DNA of 52,838 nt from Comamonas sp. JUb58 (lineage in GTDB: Bacteria > Pseudomonadota > Gammaproteobacteria > Burkholderiales > Burkholderiaceae_C), in NCBI RefSeq assembly GCF_004364775.1, contig NZ_SOAL01000028.1, positions 1-52,838 on the forward strand. Reading direction: 5' to 3'. A model generated the notes under the pieces. It did no database searches, was not told the origin of the DNA, and saw nothing but the letters and a program-made list of their open reading frames with translations. Below are positions 18,105-26,538 of the stretch, piece by piece. The position numbers and the translations under genes were made by a program. Every line of letters starts with the position of its first letter. The stretch's first letter is position 1.

Positions 18105-19645
18105 GCCGTTTTGATACTTTCTCCATGACCCGTGCCTACCGTTTGCCGCTGTCCCTGTTGGCAGCGGGCCTGCTGTCCGCCTGCAACCTGGCGCCGCAGT
18201 ACCAGCGCCCCGAGCCTGCCGTTCCTGCCACGCTCGATGGCGTGGCCCAAACCTTGCCCGCCGACTTTGTCGTCGAGCCGGCTGCCGCCGACAGCTTGCA
18301 GCTGCTGCCATGGCAGCAGTGGGTGGAGAGCGCAGGGCTGCGCCAGTTGATCGAGCAGGGCCTGCAGAACAACCGCGACCTGCGCGTGGCCATCGCCAAC
18401 ATCGAAAAGGCGCGTGCGCAGTACGGCGTGCAGCGCGCCGACCAACTGCCCAGCTTGAACGCCAATGCCCAAGGCAGCCGCACCCGCACTGCCGATGATC
18501 TGCGCTCCTCCACGGCGCCATCCTCCGTCGCCAACCAGGTCAGCGTGCAGCTGGGCCTGGCCAGCTATGAGCTCGATTTTTGGGGCCGGGTGCGCAACCT
18601 GAGTGAGGCGGCCTTGCAGCAGTACCTGCTGGTGGAAGAAAACCGCCGCAGCGTGCAGTTGGGCCTGATCACCGATATCGCCAACGCCTGGGTGGCCCTG
18701 GCCAGCGACCAGCAACGCCTGCAACTGGCGCGCGACACGCTGGCCACGCGCGAGCAGGGCTTTGGCCTGGTGCAGCGCATGCACCAGCTGGGCGCCTCCA
18801 ATGGACTGGTGCTGGCCCAGAACGAGACCGCGGTCGAGACCGCCCGCAACGATGTCGCCGCCTACGAGTCGCAGGTGGCGCGTGACCGCAATGCGCTGCA
18901 GCTGCTGGTGGGTGGGCCCATCTCGGGCGATATGCTGCCGCCGGCACCCACGGCATCGCTGAGCAGCAATGAGGTCAAGAGCGCGGGCTCCGGCCAGTTG
19001 CTCGATGGCGCCACACCCCAGGTCAAGACGCAGAGCGTAGCCACCGCGATGACCGTGGTGCCGACTGGTCTGTCATCGCAGGTGCTGTTGGCCCGGCCCG
19101 ATGTGGTTGCCGCCGAGCATAGCCTGCAGGCCCAGTACGCCAGCATTGGTGCGGCGCGTGCGGCCTTCTTCCCCACCATCAGCCTGACGGCCAATGCCGG
19201 CACCGCCAGCGATGCACTGTCGGGCCTGTTCGATGGCGGCAACCGCGCCTGGAGCTTTGTGCCCCAGATCCGTTTGCCGATTTTTGACGGCGGCCGCAAC
19301 CAGGCCAACCTCGACATCGCACAAGCCAACCGCGATGCGGCACTGGCCCAGTACGACAAGGCCATCCAGGTGGCTTTCCGCGAGGTGAGCGATGCGCTGG
19401 CGGACCGCGCCACGATGCAGCGGCGCCTGAACTCGCAAGCGGCCTTGGTGCAGGCCGCGAGCCGGGTGCTGCAGCTGTCGCAGGCACGCTTCAAGGCCGG
19501 GGCCGACGATTTTCTGACCGTGCTGGATGCACAGCGCAGCCTCTACGCCGCCCAGCAAACCCAGATCACCTTGATGCAGGCCGAGCAGGTCAACCGCATC
19601 AGCCTGTACAAGGCGCTGGGCGGAGGCATCGACAAGCAGCCCTGA
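18101..19645 (+). CDS. Outer-membrane efflux lipoprotein (OprM/NodT family)
   Basis: A 514-residue TolC-like channel. The signal peptide ends in the lipobox LLSAC (Cys about residue 28), then NLAPQYQRPEPAVPA, the typical start of NodT-family lipoproteins. Two structural repeats follow, each with long helices, including ASYELDFWGRVRN near residue 157 and FDGGRNQANLDIAQ near residue 400. It completes the tripartite pump and was probably acquired and regulated with it. Translation starts inside the acrB stop (ATGA). Confidence 0.94.
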   Translation: MSRFDTFSMTRAYRLPLSLLAAGLLSACNLAPQYQRPEPAVPATLDGVAQTLPADFVVEPAAADSLQLLPWQQWVESAGLRQLIEQGLQNNRDLRVAIANIEKARAQYGVQRADQLPSLNANAQGSRTRTADDLRSSTAPSSVANQVSVQLGLASYELDFWGRVRNLSEAALQQYLLVEENRRSVQLGLITDIANAWVALASDQQRLQLARDTLATREQGFGLVQRMHQLGASNGLVLAQNETAVETARNDVAAYESQVARDRNALQLLVGGPISGDMLPPAPTASLSSNEVKSAGSGQLLDGATPQVKTQSVATAMTVVPTGLSSQVLLARPDVVAAEHSLQAQYASIGAARAAFFPTISLTANAGTASDALSGLFDGGNRAWSFVPQIRLPIFDGGRNQANLDIAQANRDAALAQYDKAIQVAFREVSDALADRATMQRRLNSQAALVQAASRVLQLSQARFKAGADDFLTVLDAQRSLYAAQQTQITLMQAEQVNRISLYKALGGGIDKQP

Positions 19646-19711
19646 TGCTGCAGGCCTTGCTGCAATCGCGCATGGCCGCCAGGGCGATGCGCGCTGCACT
19701 ACCATGGCGGC

Positions 19712-20848
19712 ATGACTGATACCTTGCCCACCCCTGCTGACCTTAATCCTTCTGCCGAGTTTGATGAATCCCAGGCGCAGGCGGTCGATGCGCTGATTGT
19801 GGGCGCCGGGCCCGTGGGCATGTTTGCCGCCTTCCAGCTGGGCTTGCAGGGTGTGCAGGCCCAGCTGTGCGACAGCCTGCCGCAGATGGGCGGCCAGTGC
19901 ATTGCGCTCTATGCCGACAAGCCCATTTACGACATCCCCGGCATTGCGCTGTGCACCGGCCGCGAGCTGGCCGCGCAGCTGCAGCAACAGATCCAGCCCT
20001 TTCACCCCGTTTTTCATGGCCACACCCAGGTCGCACAACTGCTGCCCCATGGCGATGGCCGTTGGCGTGTGCAGCTGCAGTCCATCGATGGGCCGCAGAC
20101 CCGCTGGTTGCTGGCCCGTACCGTGGTGGTGACCGCCGGCGTGGGGGCCTTTGTGCCCAAGCAGCTGCGCCTGCCCGGGCTGGAGGCCTGGTTGGGGAGC
20201 CAGGTGTTCTACCATCCCGCGTTCGATGATGCCTGGCTGGAGCCTATCCTGGCGCGCCAAGCTGCGCCGCGCATTGTCATCAATGGCGGCGATGACGCGG
20301 CCGTGGAGGCCGTGCTGGCCGCTGCAGACCATGCCAGCTTGCAAGCCGCGCAACTGGTGCTGATGCACCGGCGCGACCAGTTCAATGCGCCTGATGCACT
20401 GCTGCAGCGCCTGGCGCAGTTGCGTGCCAGCGGCAGGGTCGAGGTGGTGATCGGCATGCCGCAGGCCATCGAGGCCACTGAGCAGCTGCAGGCCATCAGC
20501 TACGTCGATGCCGATGGCGCGGACCAGCGCCTGGCCTGTGACCAGCTCTGGGTATTCCAGGGCCTGTCGCCCAAGCTCGGGCCCTTGCTGGACTGGAATC
20601 TGGCGCTGGAGAAAAAGCAGCTGCAGGTAGCAACCGACAGCTTCCAGACCAGCGCCGTGGGCATCTATGCCGCCGGCGATATCGTCAGCTACCCGGGCAA
20701 ACGCAAGCTGATTCTGACCGGCTTCTATGAGGCGACGATGGCGGCGATGGCCGCCATTGAATACCTGCGCGGTGAGAAGCTGTTGCTGGAGTACACGACC
20801 ACCAGCAAACGCCTGCATGAGCGCCTGGGTGTCTCGCACCCAGACTGA
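19712..20848 (+). CDS. Ferredoxin/flavodoxin-NADP reductase, thioredoxin-reductase-like
   Basis: A 378-residue flavoprotein of the TrxR-like (type 2) ferredoxin-NADP reductase group, though the exact partner protein is not known. The FAD site is VGAGPVGMFAAFQLG (near residue 30). NGGDDAAVEAVLAAAD near residue 191 is the NAD(P)-binding block, and AAGDIVSYPGKRKLILTGF near residue 318 is the C-terminal FAD motif. No CxxC redox pair is seen between the FAD and NADPH domains, which excludes a true thioredoxin reductase. It stands alone, with RND genes upstream and an AEC transporter downstream on the same strand. Confidence 0.88.
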   Translation: MTDTLPTPADLNPSAEFDESQAQAVDALIVGAGPVGMFAAFQLGLQGVQAQLCDSLPQMGGQCIALYADKPIYDIPGIALCTGRELAAQLQQQIQPFHPVFHGHTQVAQLLPHGDGRWRVQLQSIDGPQTRWLLARTVVVTAGVGAFVPKQLRLPGLEAWLGSQVFYHPAFDDAWLEPILARQAAPRIVINGGDDAAVEAVLAAADHASLQAAQLVLMHRRDQFNAPDALLQRLAQLRASGRVEVVIGMPQAIEATEQLQAISYVDADGADQRLACDQLWVFQGLSPKLGPLLDWNLALEKKQLQVATDSFQTSAVGIYAAGDIVSYPGKRKLILTGFYEATMAAMAAIEYLRGEKLLLEYTTTSKRLHERLGVSHPD

Positions 20849-20932
20849 GGGCCGGTGCCCTGGGCGACCAAGGCAGGGCGCTGCTGCGGTGATAATCCCC
20901 GCCGGGTGTGATCAACAGAGGGCGATGCAGCG

Positions 20933-21883
20933 ATGGCGGTGATGGTGTCTTTGGTTCCGGTGGTGCTGTTCATTGCACTGGGCTACTGTGCAGGGCGGTG
21001 GGGCTGGGTCAAGGCGGCGTCGGTGCGCGATCTGTCCAATATCGTTTTTCTGATCCTCACGCCAGCCTTGCTGTTTCGCACGATGAGCACGGTGCGCGTG
21101 CAAGAGCTCAATCTGCAGACCATTGCGATCTACTTCAGCGCCGCAGGCCTGCTGTTTGTCAGCACCTTGCTGCTGCAGGGCTTCAACACCTTGGGCGCGG
21201 CGCGGGCGCTGGCCAACTGCTTCAGCAACAACATCATGATCGGCGTGCCGCTGGTCGGCATGGTGTTTGGGCAGGAAGGCCTGGTGACCTTGTTCACCAT
21301 CGTCTCGGTGCATGCGCTGATTTTGATGACCTCGGCCACCATCGTGTTTGAGTTGGCCGTCATGCACCGGCAGCAGACCGCGCAAGGCGGTGGGCGCAGC
21401 TACCGCGCGATGGCCATCACCGTGGGCCGGGCGCTGAAAAACGGCATCATCCACCCGATTCCCTTGCCCATCATTTGCGGCCTGTTGTTTGCGCAGACTG
21501 GTCTCCAGATGCCCGAGGTCATCGACAGCTCGCTAAAGATGCTGGCCCAGGCGCTGGGTCCGATGGCGTTGATGCTCGTGGGCATCACCTTGTTCTTCAG
21601 TGCGGTGGGGCGCTATCTGCTGCCGGCCAGCCGCATTGCCGTGGTCAAGCTGCTGGTGCATCCGGTGCTGCTGCTGGCCATTGGCTGGCTCTGGGGGCTG
21701 CTCGGCCTGCCGCTGGTGGTGCTGGCCACCGCTGCATCGCTGCCGGTGGGCGCCAATGTGTTTCTGTTCACCCAGCGCTATGAAGTGGGGCGGGAAGAGG
21801 TCACCGCCAGCATTGCGGTATCGACCAGCCTGGCCTTGGTGACGATACCGCTGATCCTGCTGGGCCTGGCGCAGCTGCTGTAG
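20933..21883 (+). CDS. AEC-family transporter (auxin efflux carrier type)
   Basis: A 316-residue integral membrane protein with about ten hydrophobic segments. The pattern LSNIVFLILTPALLFRTMS at residues 34-52 and the NNIMIGVPLVGMVFGQEG stretch near residue 99 are typical of AEC/PIN-like carriers, which export or exchange organic anions. The substrate cannot be inferred. It ends only five bases before the stop of the convergent GNAT gene, and no terminator is obvious between them. Confidence 0.88.
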   Translation: MAVMVSLVPVVLFIALGYCAGRWGWVKAASVRDLSNIVFLILTPALLFRTMSTVRVQELNLQTIAIYFSAAGLLFVSTLLLQGFNTLGAARALANCFSNNIMIGVPLVGMVFGQEGLVTLFTIVSVHALILMTSATIVFELAVMHRQQTAQGGGRSYRAMAITVGRALKNGIIHPIPLPIICGLLFAQTGLQMPEVIDSSLKMLAQALGPMALMLVGITLFFSAVGRYLLPASRIAVVKLLVHPVLLLAIGWLWGLLGLPLVVLATAASLPVGANVFLFTQRYEVGREEVTASIAVSTSLALVTIPLILLGLAQLL

Positions 21884-21888
21884 CCTGC

Positions 21889-22428
21889 TCAGGCCGCTGG
21901 CTTGGGTGCGGGCTGGAGCCGGTGCTGCATCAGCAGCTCATCGTGCAGCACGCCATCGACCAGCAAGGCTGCCGGCTCGGTGCCATAGCCCTTGAATCCT
22001 GCCTGTTCATACAAGCGAATCGCGCTGGCATTGGCGGCGTTGACGCTCAGGTGGATCTGCACCGCGCCGGGCACTTGGCGGGCAAAGGCCACAGCCTGCG
22101 TCAATAAGGCCTGCGCGATGCCCTGGCCGCGAGAGGCCGGCTCCACATAGACGCCCCACAAGGCCATGCGGTGCCGGGTCTTGAGGCCGTCCTGGCGGCG
22201 GATGCCCAGCATGCCCACCAGTTGGCCGCCGGCAAAGGCACCCAGCACACCCTGGTCAGCACTGGGCGCCAGGCGCGCCTCAATCAGCGCCAAAGTGCGG
22301 TCTTTTTCTTCTTCGTAGCTGGAGCCAAAGGCGCTGGGCGATGCGCGCAGCCCGGCCAGGCGCAGGCGCTGGAAGGCAGTGGCATCAGCCGGGGTCAGCC
22401 AACGGATCTCAAAAGCAGCGGCGGGCAT
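21889..22428 (-). CDS. GNAT-family N-acetyltransferase
   Basis: A 179-residue acetyl-CoA-dependent acetyltransferase. The acetyl-CoA pyrophosphate loop reads EPASRGQGIAQALL (near residue 96) and the downstream NAANASAIRLYEQAGFKGYG is the typical C-terminal GNAT block. The substrate is unknown. It starts five bases after the pdxH stop, so the two are almost certainly one operon. Confidence 0.9.
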   Translation of the reverse strand: MPAAAFEIRWLTPADATAFQRLRLAGLRASPSAFGSSYEEEKDRTLALIEARLAPSADQGVLGAFAGGQLVGMLGIRRQDGLKTRHRMALWGVYVEPASRGQGIAQALLTQAVAFARQVPGAVQIHLSVNAANASAIRLYEQAGFKGYGTEPAALLVDGVLHDELLMQHRLQPAPKPAA

Positions 22429-22433
22429 TCGGC

Positions 22434-23090
22434 TCAGGGTGCGAGGCGTTCGCGGATCCAGTCGGCGCTGTTGGGCGCTGCCTGGCGGTAGCGCAGGCGG
22501 TCATGCAGCCGGCTCTTGCGGCCCTGCCAGAACTCCCAGGTATCGGGCACCAGGCGAAAGCCACCCCAGTGCGGTGGGCGGGGTGGCTTGAGCAGGAACT
22601 GCGCGCCATACTTGGCGGCATTGGTCACCAGCACCGTGCGGCTGTCGATGACCTGACTTTGCGGGCTGGCCCAAGCGCCAATGCGCGAATCGAGTGGGCG
22701 GCTGTTGAAGTAGGCGTCGCTTTCCTCGTCCGAGACCTTCTCCACACGCCCCTCGATGCGCACCACGCGCTCCAGCTCCACCCAGTGGAACATCAGCGCG
22801 GCAAAGGGGTTGCCGGCAATCTCGCGGCCCTTGCGGCTGTCGTAATTGGTGTACCAGACGATGCCGCGCGCGTCATAGCCCTTGATCAGCACGATGCGGG
22901 TGCTCGGTCGGGCATCGGCCCCCACGGTGGCTACCGTCATCGCATTGGGCTCGGGCAACTGCGCGGCGACGGCCTCGTTCATCCAGCGGTCAAACTGGTC
23001 GATGGGCGCTGCGCAGGAGGCTGCATCGTTCAGCTCGGCGCGTTCATAGCTTTTGCGCAAATCGGCAATGGAGTGGGAGAGTTCGCTCAT
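22434..23090 (-). CDS. pdxH: Pyridoxamine/pyridoxine 5'-phosphate oxidase
   Basis: PdxH, 218 residues, an FMN enzyme that oxidises pyridoxine or pyridoxamine 5'-phosphate to pyridoxal 5'-phosphate. It contains [19 protein letters not shown] (FMN binding, near residue 64), [15 protein letters not shown], and the C-terminal [17 protein letters not shown] with the substrate-binding arginines. I chose ATG 23090 ([15 protein letters not shown]), the standard PdxH start; the open frame continues 22 codons upstream without similarity. It is followed by the GNAT gene in the same operon. Confidence 0.96.
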   Translation of the reverse strand: MSELSHSIADLRKSYERAELNDAASCAAPIDQFDRWMNEAVAAQLPEPNAMTVATVGADARPSTRIVLIKGYDARGIVWYTNYDSRKGREIAGNPFAALMFHWVELERVVRIEGRVEKVSDEESDAYFNSRPLDSRIGAWASPQSQVIDSRTVLVTNAAKYGAQFLLKPPRPPHWGGFRLVPDTWEFWQGRKSRLHDRLRYRQAAPNSADWIRERLAP

Positions 23091-23127
23091 GGCCCGATTG
23101 TGCATCGCTTTGGCGCAGCGCAGCGAC

Positions 23128-23160
23128 AAAAATGCCTGTGGGCCACTGGGCGCCACAGGC
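23128..23160 (-). terminator. Terminator after sodC
   Basis: On the minus strand GCCTGTGG pairs with CCACAGGC across an 11-base loop (23134-23160) and is followed by five T residues (complement of 23128-23132). It lies between sodC and pdxH and separates their transcripts. Confidence 0.8.
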
Positions 23161-23183
23161 TTTAGGGGTAGAGCAGGGACTGC

Positions 23184-23720
23184 TTACTGGATCACGCCGC
23201 AGCCCAGACGCGCGCCGGAGTTGCCGGTGGGCTGGGTGGTGTAGTCGTCCTTGTCCTTGTGCACCACCACGGCGCGGCCCTTGATGTCGCTGGGCTTGCC
23301 AGTGCCGATCGACAGGTCCTTGGTCTCCCAGACCAGGAAGGCAGTGCCTGCGGCATCGGCCATCAGGCTGGGCAGGTCGCCGACATGGGATTCGGGGCCA
23401 GCCTTGCCGTGCTGGTGGCCGCTGGGGTTGTAGTGGCCGCCGGCGCTCATCGCATCAGGGGAAGAGCAGTTGCCGTTTTCATGCACATGGAAGCCATGCT
23501 CGCTGCCCGGTGCCAGGCCCTTGACCTGGGCCATCACGCGCACCGTATCGGGGTTGACCTGGTAGATGCGGAAATAGCCGCTGATGTTGTTGCCTTCGGT
23601 CGGATTGATCGTCGCCTCGGCGATCGGGGTGGCGCGGTCGGTGTGGGCGCAGGCGCTGAGCACGGCGGCCACGGCTGCGGCAGCCGCGAGCTTGGCGATG
23701 GATGGGATGCGTTGAATCAT
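23184..23720 (-). CDS. sodC: Cu/Zn superoxide dismutase, periplasmic
   Basis: SodC, 178 residues, converts superoxide to peroxide and oxygen in the periplasm. The metal ligands lie in GFHVHENGNC (near residue 77) and GGHYNPSGHQHG (near residue 93), and the C-terminal GARLGCGVIQ carries the conserved disulfide cysteine and the C-terminal motif. The signal peptide ends in LSACA, so it may be a lipoprotein. I chose ATG 23720 (MIQRIPSIAK), with GGAG nine bases upstream, over an in-frame start at 23777. Confidence 0.96.
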   Translation of the reverse strand: MIQRIPSIAKLAAAAAVAAVLSACAHTDRATPIAEATINPTEGNNISGYFRIYQVNPDTVRVMAQVKGLAPGSEHGFHVHENGNCSSPDAMSAGGHYNPSGHQHGKAGPESHVGDLPSLMADAAGTAFLVWETKDLSIGTGKPSDIKGRAVVVHKDKDDYTTQPTGNSGARLGCGVIQ

Positions 23721-23828
23721 GCGAACTCTCCTGGAGCCTTGGAATAAGGGGTTGTCACAAGCCACCGTTTTTAGCATGCATGTGGGGCTGTTCTTGTAGT
23801 CTGATTGCCAGCAATTGCGGCGGCTCGC

Positions 23829-24749
23829 TTACAAGGTGGGTGCGGTCGTCAGGCGTTGCGCTACCAGATCCCAGACCGCTTGTGCGGCAGCGGGCAGGCT
23901 GCGCTGGCGGCGCCGCACCAGCATGATCGCGCGTTGCACCTGGGGCCGCAGATCACGCACCTGCAGGCTGCTCAAACCCTGGGCCGGTATGGCGAGGCCC
24001 GGCATGATGCTGATGCCGATGCCGGCCTCGACCATGCGAAAGGCGGTGGTCACATGGCCCACCTCTTGCACCACCGGGCTGTGCTCGGGCCCGCAGCCGC
24101 TGGCCAGCAAGGCGGCGTCCATCAAACGGCGGCTGCCCGATGCGTGGTCCAGCAGCACCAAAGGCTCGCCGCGCAGCTGGTCCCAGCGCAGGCTGCTGGC
24201 ATCTAGCGCCTGCTGCACCAGCGGGTGCCCGGGCGGCAACACGGCCACAAAAGGGTCCAGTTGCAGGCTGATGTAGTCCAGGTCGCTCAGCTCCGGCGGC
24301 TCCACCACCACGCCAAAATGCACATCGCCGCTGCGCACCTGGGCCAGCACCTCTTGCTGCAGGCGGTCCACCAGCTGCAGCTGGATCTGCGGCAGCTCGC
24401 GGTTGCAGGCTGCTATGCAGGCCGGCATCAGCGCGGCCGACAGGGTGGGGCTGCTGGCAATGCGCACCTGGCCGCGTGCGGCATGGCCCACATCAGCCAC
24501 TTCGGCCAGGGTATCGGCCAGCTCCTGCAACAAGGGCGCAGCCTTTTGGGCCAGCAACTGGCCGGCATCGGTCAGCAGCACCTCGCGCGTAGTGCGGTCC
24601 AGCAGCCGCACATGGAGCTGGCCTTCGAGCTCCACCATCGCGCGGCTCACGGCCGACTGGGTCAGCCCCAGGGTCTGGCCGGTCTGGCTGAAGCTGCGGC
24701 ACTGGGCGACACAGAGAAAGACCTGGAGTTGGCGGAGGCTGACGTGCAT
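23829..24749 (-). CDS. LysR-family transcriptional regulator
   Basis: A 306-residue LysR regulator with an N-terminal winged helix-turn-helix (SFSQTGQTLGLTQSAVSRAM at residues 19-38) and an effector-binding domain from about residue 90 (GQVRIASSPTLSAALMP). It is divergent from the SBF-type transporter gene with an 87-base AT-rich spacer, the classic arrangement in which a LysR protein controls its neighbour. Effector unknown. Confidence 0.92.
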   Translation of the reverse strand: MHVSLRQLQVFLCVAQCRSFSQTGQTLGLTQSAVSRAMVELEGQLHVRLLDRTTREVLLTDAGQLLAQKAAPLLQELADTLAEVADVGHAARGQVRIASSPTLSAALMPACIAACNRELPQIQLQLVDRLQQEVLAQVRSGDVHFGVVVEPPELSDLDYISLQLDPFVAVLPPGHPLVQQALDASSLRWDQLRGEPLVLLDHASGSRRLMDAALLASGCGPEHSPVVQEVGHVTTAFRMVEAGIGISIMPGLAIPAQGLSSLQVRDLRPQVQRAIMLVRRRQRSLPAAAQAVWDLVAQRLTTAPTL

Positions 24750-24786
24750 GGTTAGGGGAAAAAAATCAGATATATGACTTTAAATC

Positions 24787-24805
24787 ATTAATAAATCTTA
24801 TAAAT
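24787..24805. promoter_or_regulatory. Candidate LysR operator in the divergent spacer
   Basis: ATTAATAA (24787-24794) and TTATAAAT (24798-24805) form an inverted repeat with 7 of 8 matches and a 3-base spacer, which includes the T-N11-A spacing of LysR boxes. It lies in the strikingly AT-rich spacer between the LysR gene and the symporter gene. Confidence 0.45.
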
Positions 24806-24836
24806 TAATTTTACTTTCGCTCGCAAACGGCGTCCA

Positions 24837-25847
24837 ATGGCGCTCATGAAATTCCGTCCCGACAACTTCACCCTGATGCTGGTCGCCACCGTGCTGCTGG
24901 CCAGTTTTTTGCCTGCCACCGGCCAGGTCGCAGGCGCCTTTGAGACCTTGACGACGGCGGCCGTGGCGCTGCTGTTCTTCCTGCATGGCGCCAAGCTCTC
25001 GCGCCAGGCGATTCTGGCGGGCATCATGCACTGGCGGCTGCACCTGTTCATCGTTGGCAGCACCTTTGTGCTGTTTCCGTTTCTGGGCTGGGCGCTCAAG
25101 CCGCTGCTCACGCCCCTGGTCTCGCCCGAGCTGTATGTCGGCGTGATGTTCCTCTGCGTGCTGCCGTCCACCGTGCAGTCCTCGATCGCCTTTGTGTCGA
25201 TGGCGCGGGGCAATATCCCGGCAGCGATCTGCAGCGCATCGGCCTCGACCCTGCTGGGCGTCTTCATCACCCCGCTGCTGGTGAGCGTGTTTGTCACCGC
25301 CCATGGTGCCAGCGGCTCCTTTGTGGATGCGGTGGTCAAGATCCTGCTGCAGCTGATGCTGCCATTTGCGGTCGGCCATCTGATGCAGCGTTGGGTGGGG
25401 CCCTTCATCAAGAAGCATGGCAAGCTCACCAAGGTGGTGGACCAGGGCTCCATCCTGCTGGTGGTCTATACCGCCTTCAGCGCCGCCGTGGTGCAAGGCA
25501 TCTGGCGCCAGGTGTCGGTCAGCACCTTGGTCGGTCTGCTGGTGATCAGCGCCATCATCCTGGCCCTGGCGCTGTTCCTGACCACCTTCCTGTCGCGCCG
25601 CCTGGGCTTCAGTAAGGAAGACGAAATCACCGCTGTGTTCTGCGGCAGCAAGAAGAGCCTGGTCAGCGGCGTGCCGATGGCCAAGGTGCTGTTTGCCAGC
25701 AGCACCGTGGGCATGATGGTGCTGCCGCTGATGCTGTTCCACCAGATGCAGCTGATGGTCTGTGGCGTATTGGCTGCCAAGTACGCCAAGCGCGCACAGC
25801 AGCTGGAGGCTGAGAAGGCGCTGGGCGCAGCGGCTGCGGGCAAGTAA
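24837..25847 (+). CDS. SBF-like bile acid:sodium symporter family protein (YfeH type)
   Basis: A 336-residue membrane protein with about ten hydrophobic segments of the SBF-like (PF13593, YfeH) subgroup. Characteristic blocks are AAVALLFFLHGAKLSRQA near residue 42, CVLPSTVQSSIAFVSMARGN near residue 107, and FCGSKKSLVSGVPMAKVLF near residue 268. The family is predicted to move an organic anion with Na+; true bile-acid transport is not implied. A second in-frame ATG at 24846 (MKFRPDNF) may be the real start. A strong terminator follows. Confidence 0.9.
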   Translation: MALMKFRPDNFTLMLVATVLLASFLPATGQVAGAFETLTTAAVALLFFLHGAKLSRQAILAGIMHWRLHLFIVGSTFVLFPFLGWALKPLLTPLVSPELYVGVMFLCVLPSTVQSSIAFVSMARGNIPAAICSASASTLLGVFITPLLVSVFVTAHGASGSFVDAVVKILLQLMLPFAVGHLMQRWVGPFIKKHGKLTKVVDQGSILLVVYTAFSAAVVQGIWRQVSVSTLVGLLVISAIILALALFLTTFLSRRLGFSKEDEITAVFCGSKKSLVSGVPMAKVLFASSTVGMMVLPLMLFHQMQLMVCGVLAAKYAKRAQQLEAEKALGAAAAGK

Positions 25848-25868
25848 GCCGCAGCAACAACCCTCAAA

Positions 25869-25904
25869 AAACGGGCCGGGCGCATCAAGCCCCGGCCCGT
25901 TTCA
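25869..25904. terminator. Bidirectional terminator between the symporter and a secreted protein gene
   Basis: AAACGGGCCGGG (25869-25880) pairs perfectly with CCCGGCCCGTTT (25891-25902). A-rich DNA on the left and T on the right let it act for both converging genes; its right arm touches the stop of the minus-strand gene. Confidence 0.8.
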
Positions 25905-26381
25905 CTTCAGCGCCGGGCTGAAGCTGATGCTGTATTTCTCCAGCGCCGGGCCCACTTCGAGCTGCATGGTGCGGCGCTTGACGGCGGGCTTGCCGCCGGT
26001 CACCTGGGCCGTGATCACAATGCCCTTGCCATGGGCGCGGCAGCGCAGGTCCTGCAAGCCCAGGTCGTTGTCGTCATTGATCTCGGCAAAGCCCTGGGTA
26101 TGGGCAGCCACCCCGCGCCAGTGCGGTGTTTCCTCGGGCTGGTTCATCCACTGCACAAACAGATAGGTCTGGCCGTTTTGCTCACCCTGTACGAGGCGGT
26201 AGGGCTGCACGGCCTTTTTGCTGCCCTGGTTGCGGTTGCCGCACAGCTGCACGCTGGTAACGCTGTCGCTCACGGTGAAACGGTTGACGCGGGCTTCTGC
26301 CGCCTGGGTGCTGAAAGAAGTGGCCAAGCCGGCGCAAACGGCCGCCAGGCTGGCAAGTTGGCACAAAGTGCGGTGACGCAT
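25902..26381 (-). CDS. Secreted protein of unknown function
   Basis: A 159-residue protein with an N-terminal signal peptide (hydrophobic LASLAAVCAGLATSFSTQAA, cleavage likely after AQAA-like TQAA). The mature part has two cysteines (VQLCGNRN and LRCRAHG) that could form a disulfide, and little else that I recognise. The periplasm is the likely location. It is convergent with the symporter and lies downstream of a DUF72 gene on the same strand; no functional link is evident. Confidence 0.7.
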   Translation of the reverse strand: MRHRTLCQLASLAAVCAGLATSFSTQAAEARVNRFTVSDSVTSVQLCGNRNQGSKKAVQPYRLVQGEQNGQTYLFVQWMNQPEETPHWRGVAAHTQGFAEINDDNDLGLQDLRCRAHGKGIVITAQVTGGKPAVKRRTMQLEVGPALEKYSISFSPALK

Positions 26382-26538
26382 GGATTCAATCGCTCAAAGA
26401 TAGTGGTTGCGGCGGCGGGCCAGAATGGCGCCGCGCGGCGCAGCCAGGCCAAACATCATAGGCCTGCGCCATGGCGCTGCCGGACAGATGCCGGCGCTAC
26501 AGCGGCAAATTTGCGCAAAACATCGCAAGCGATTGCAA

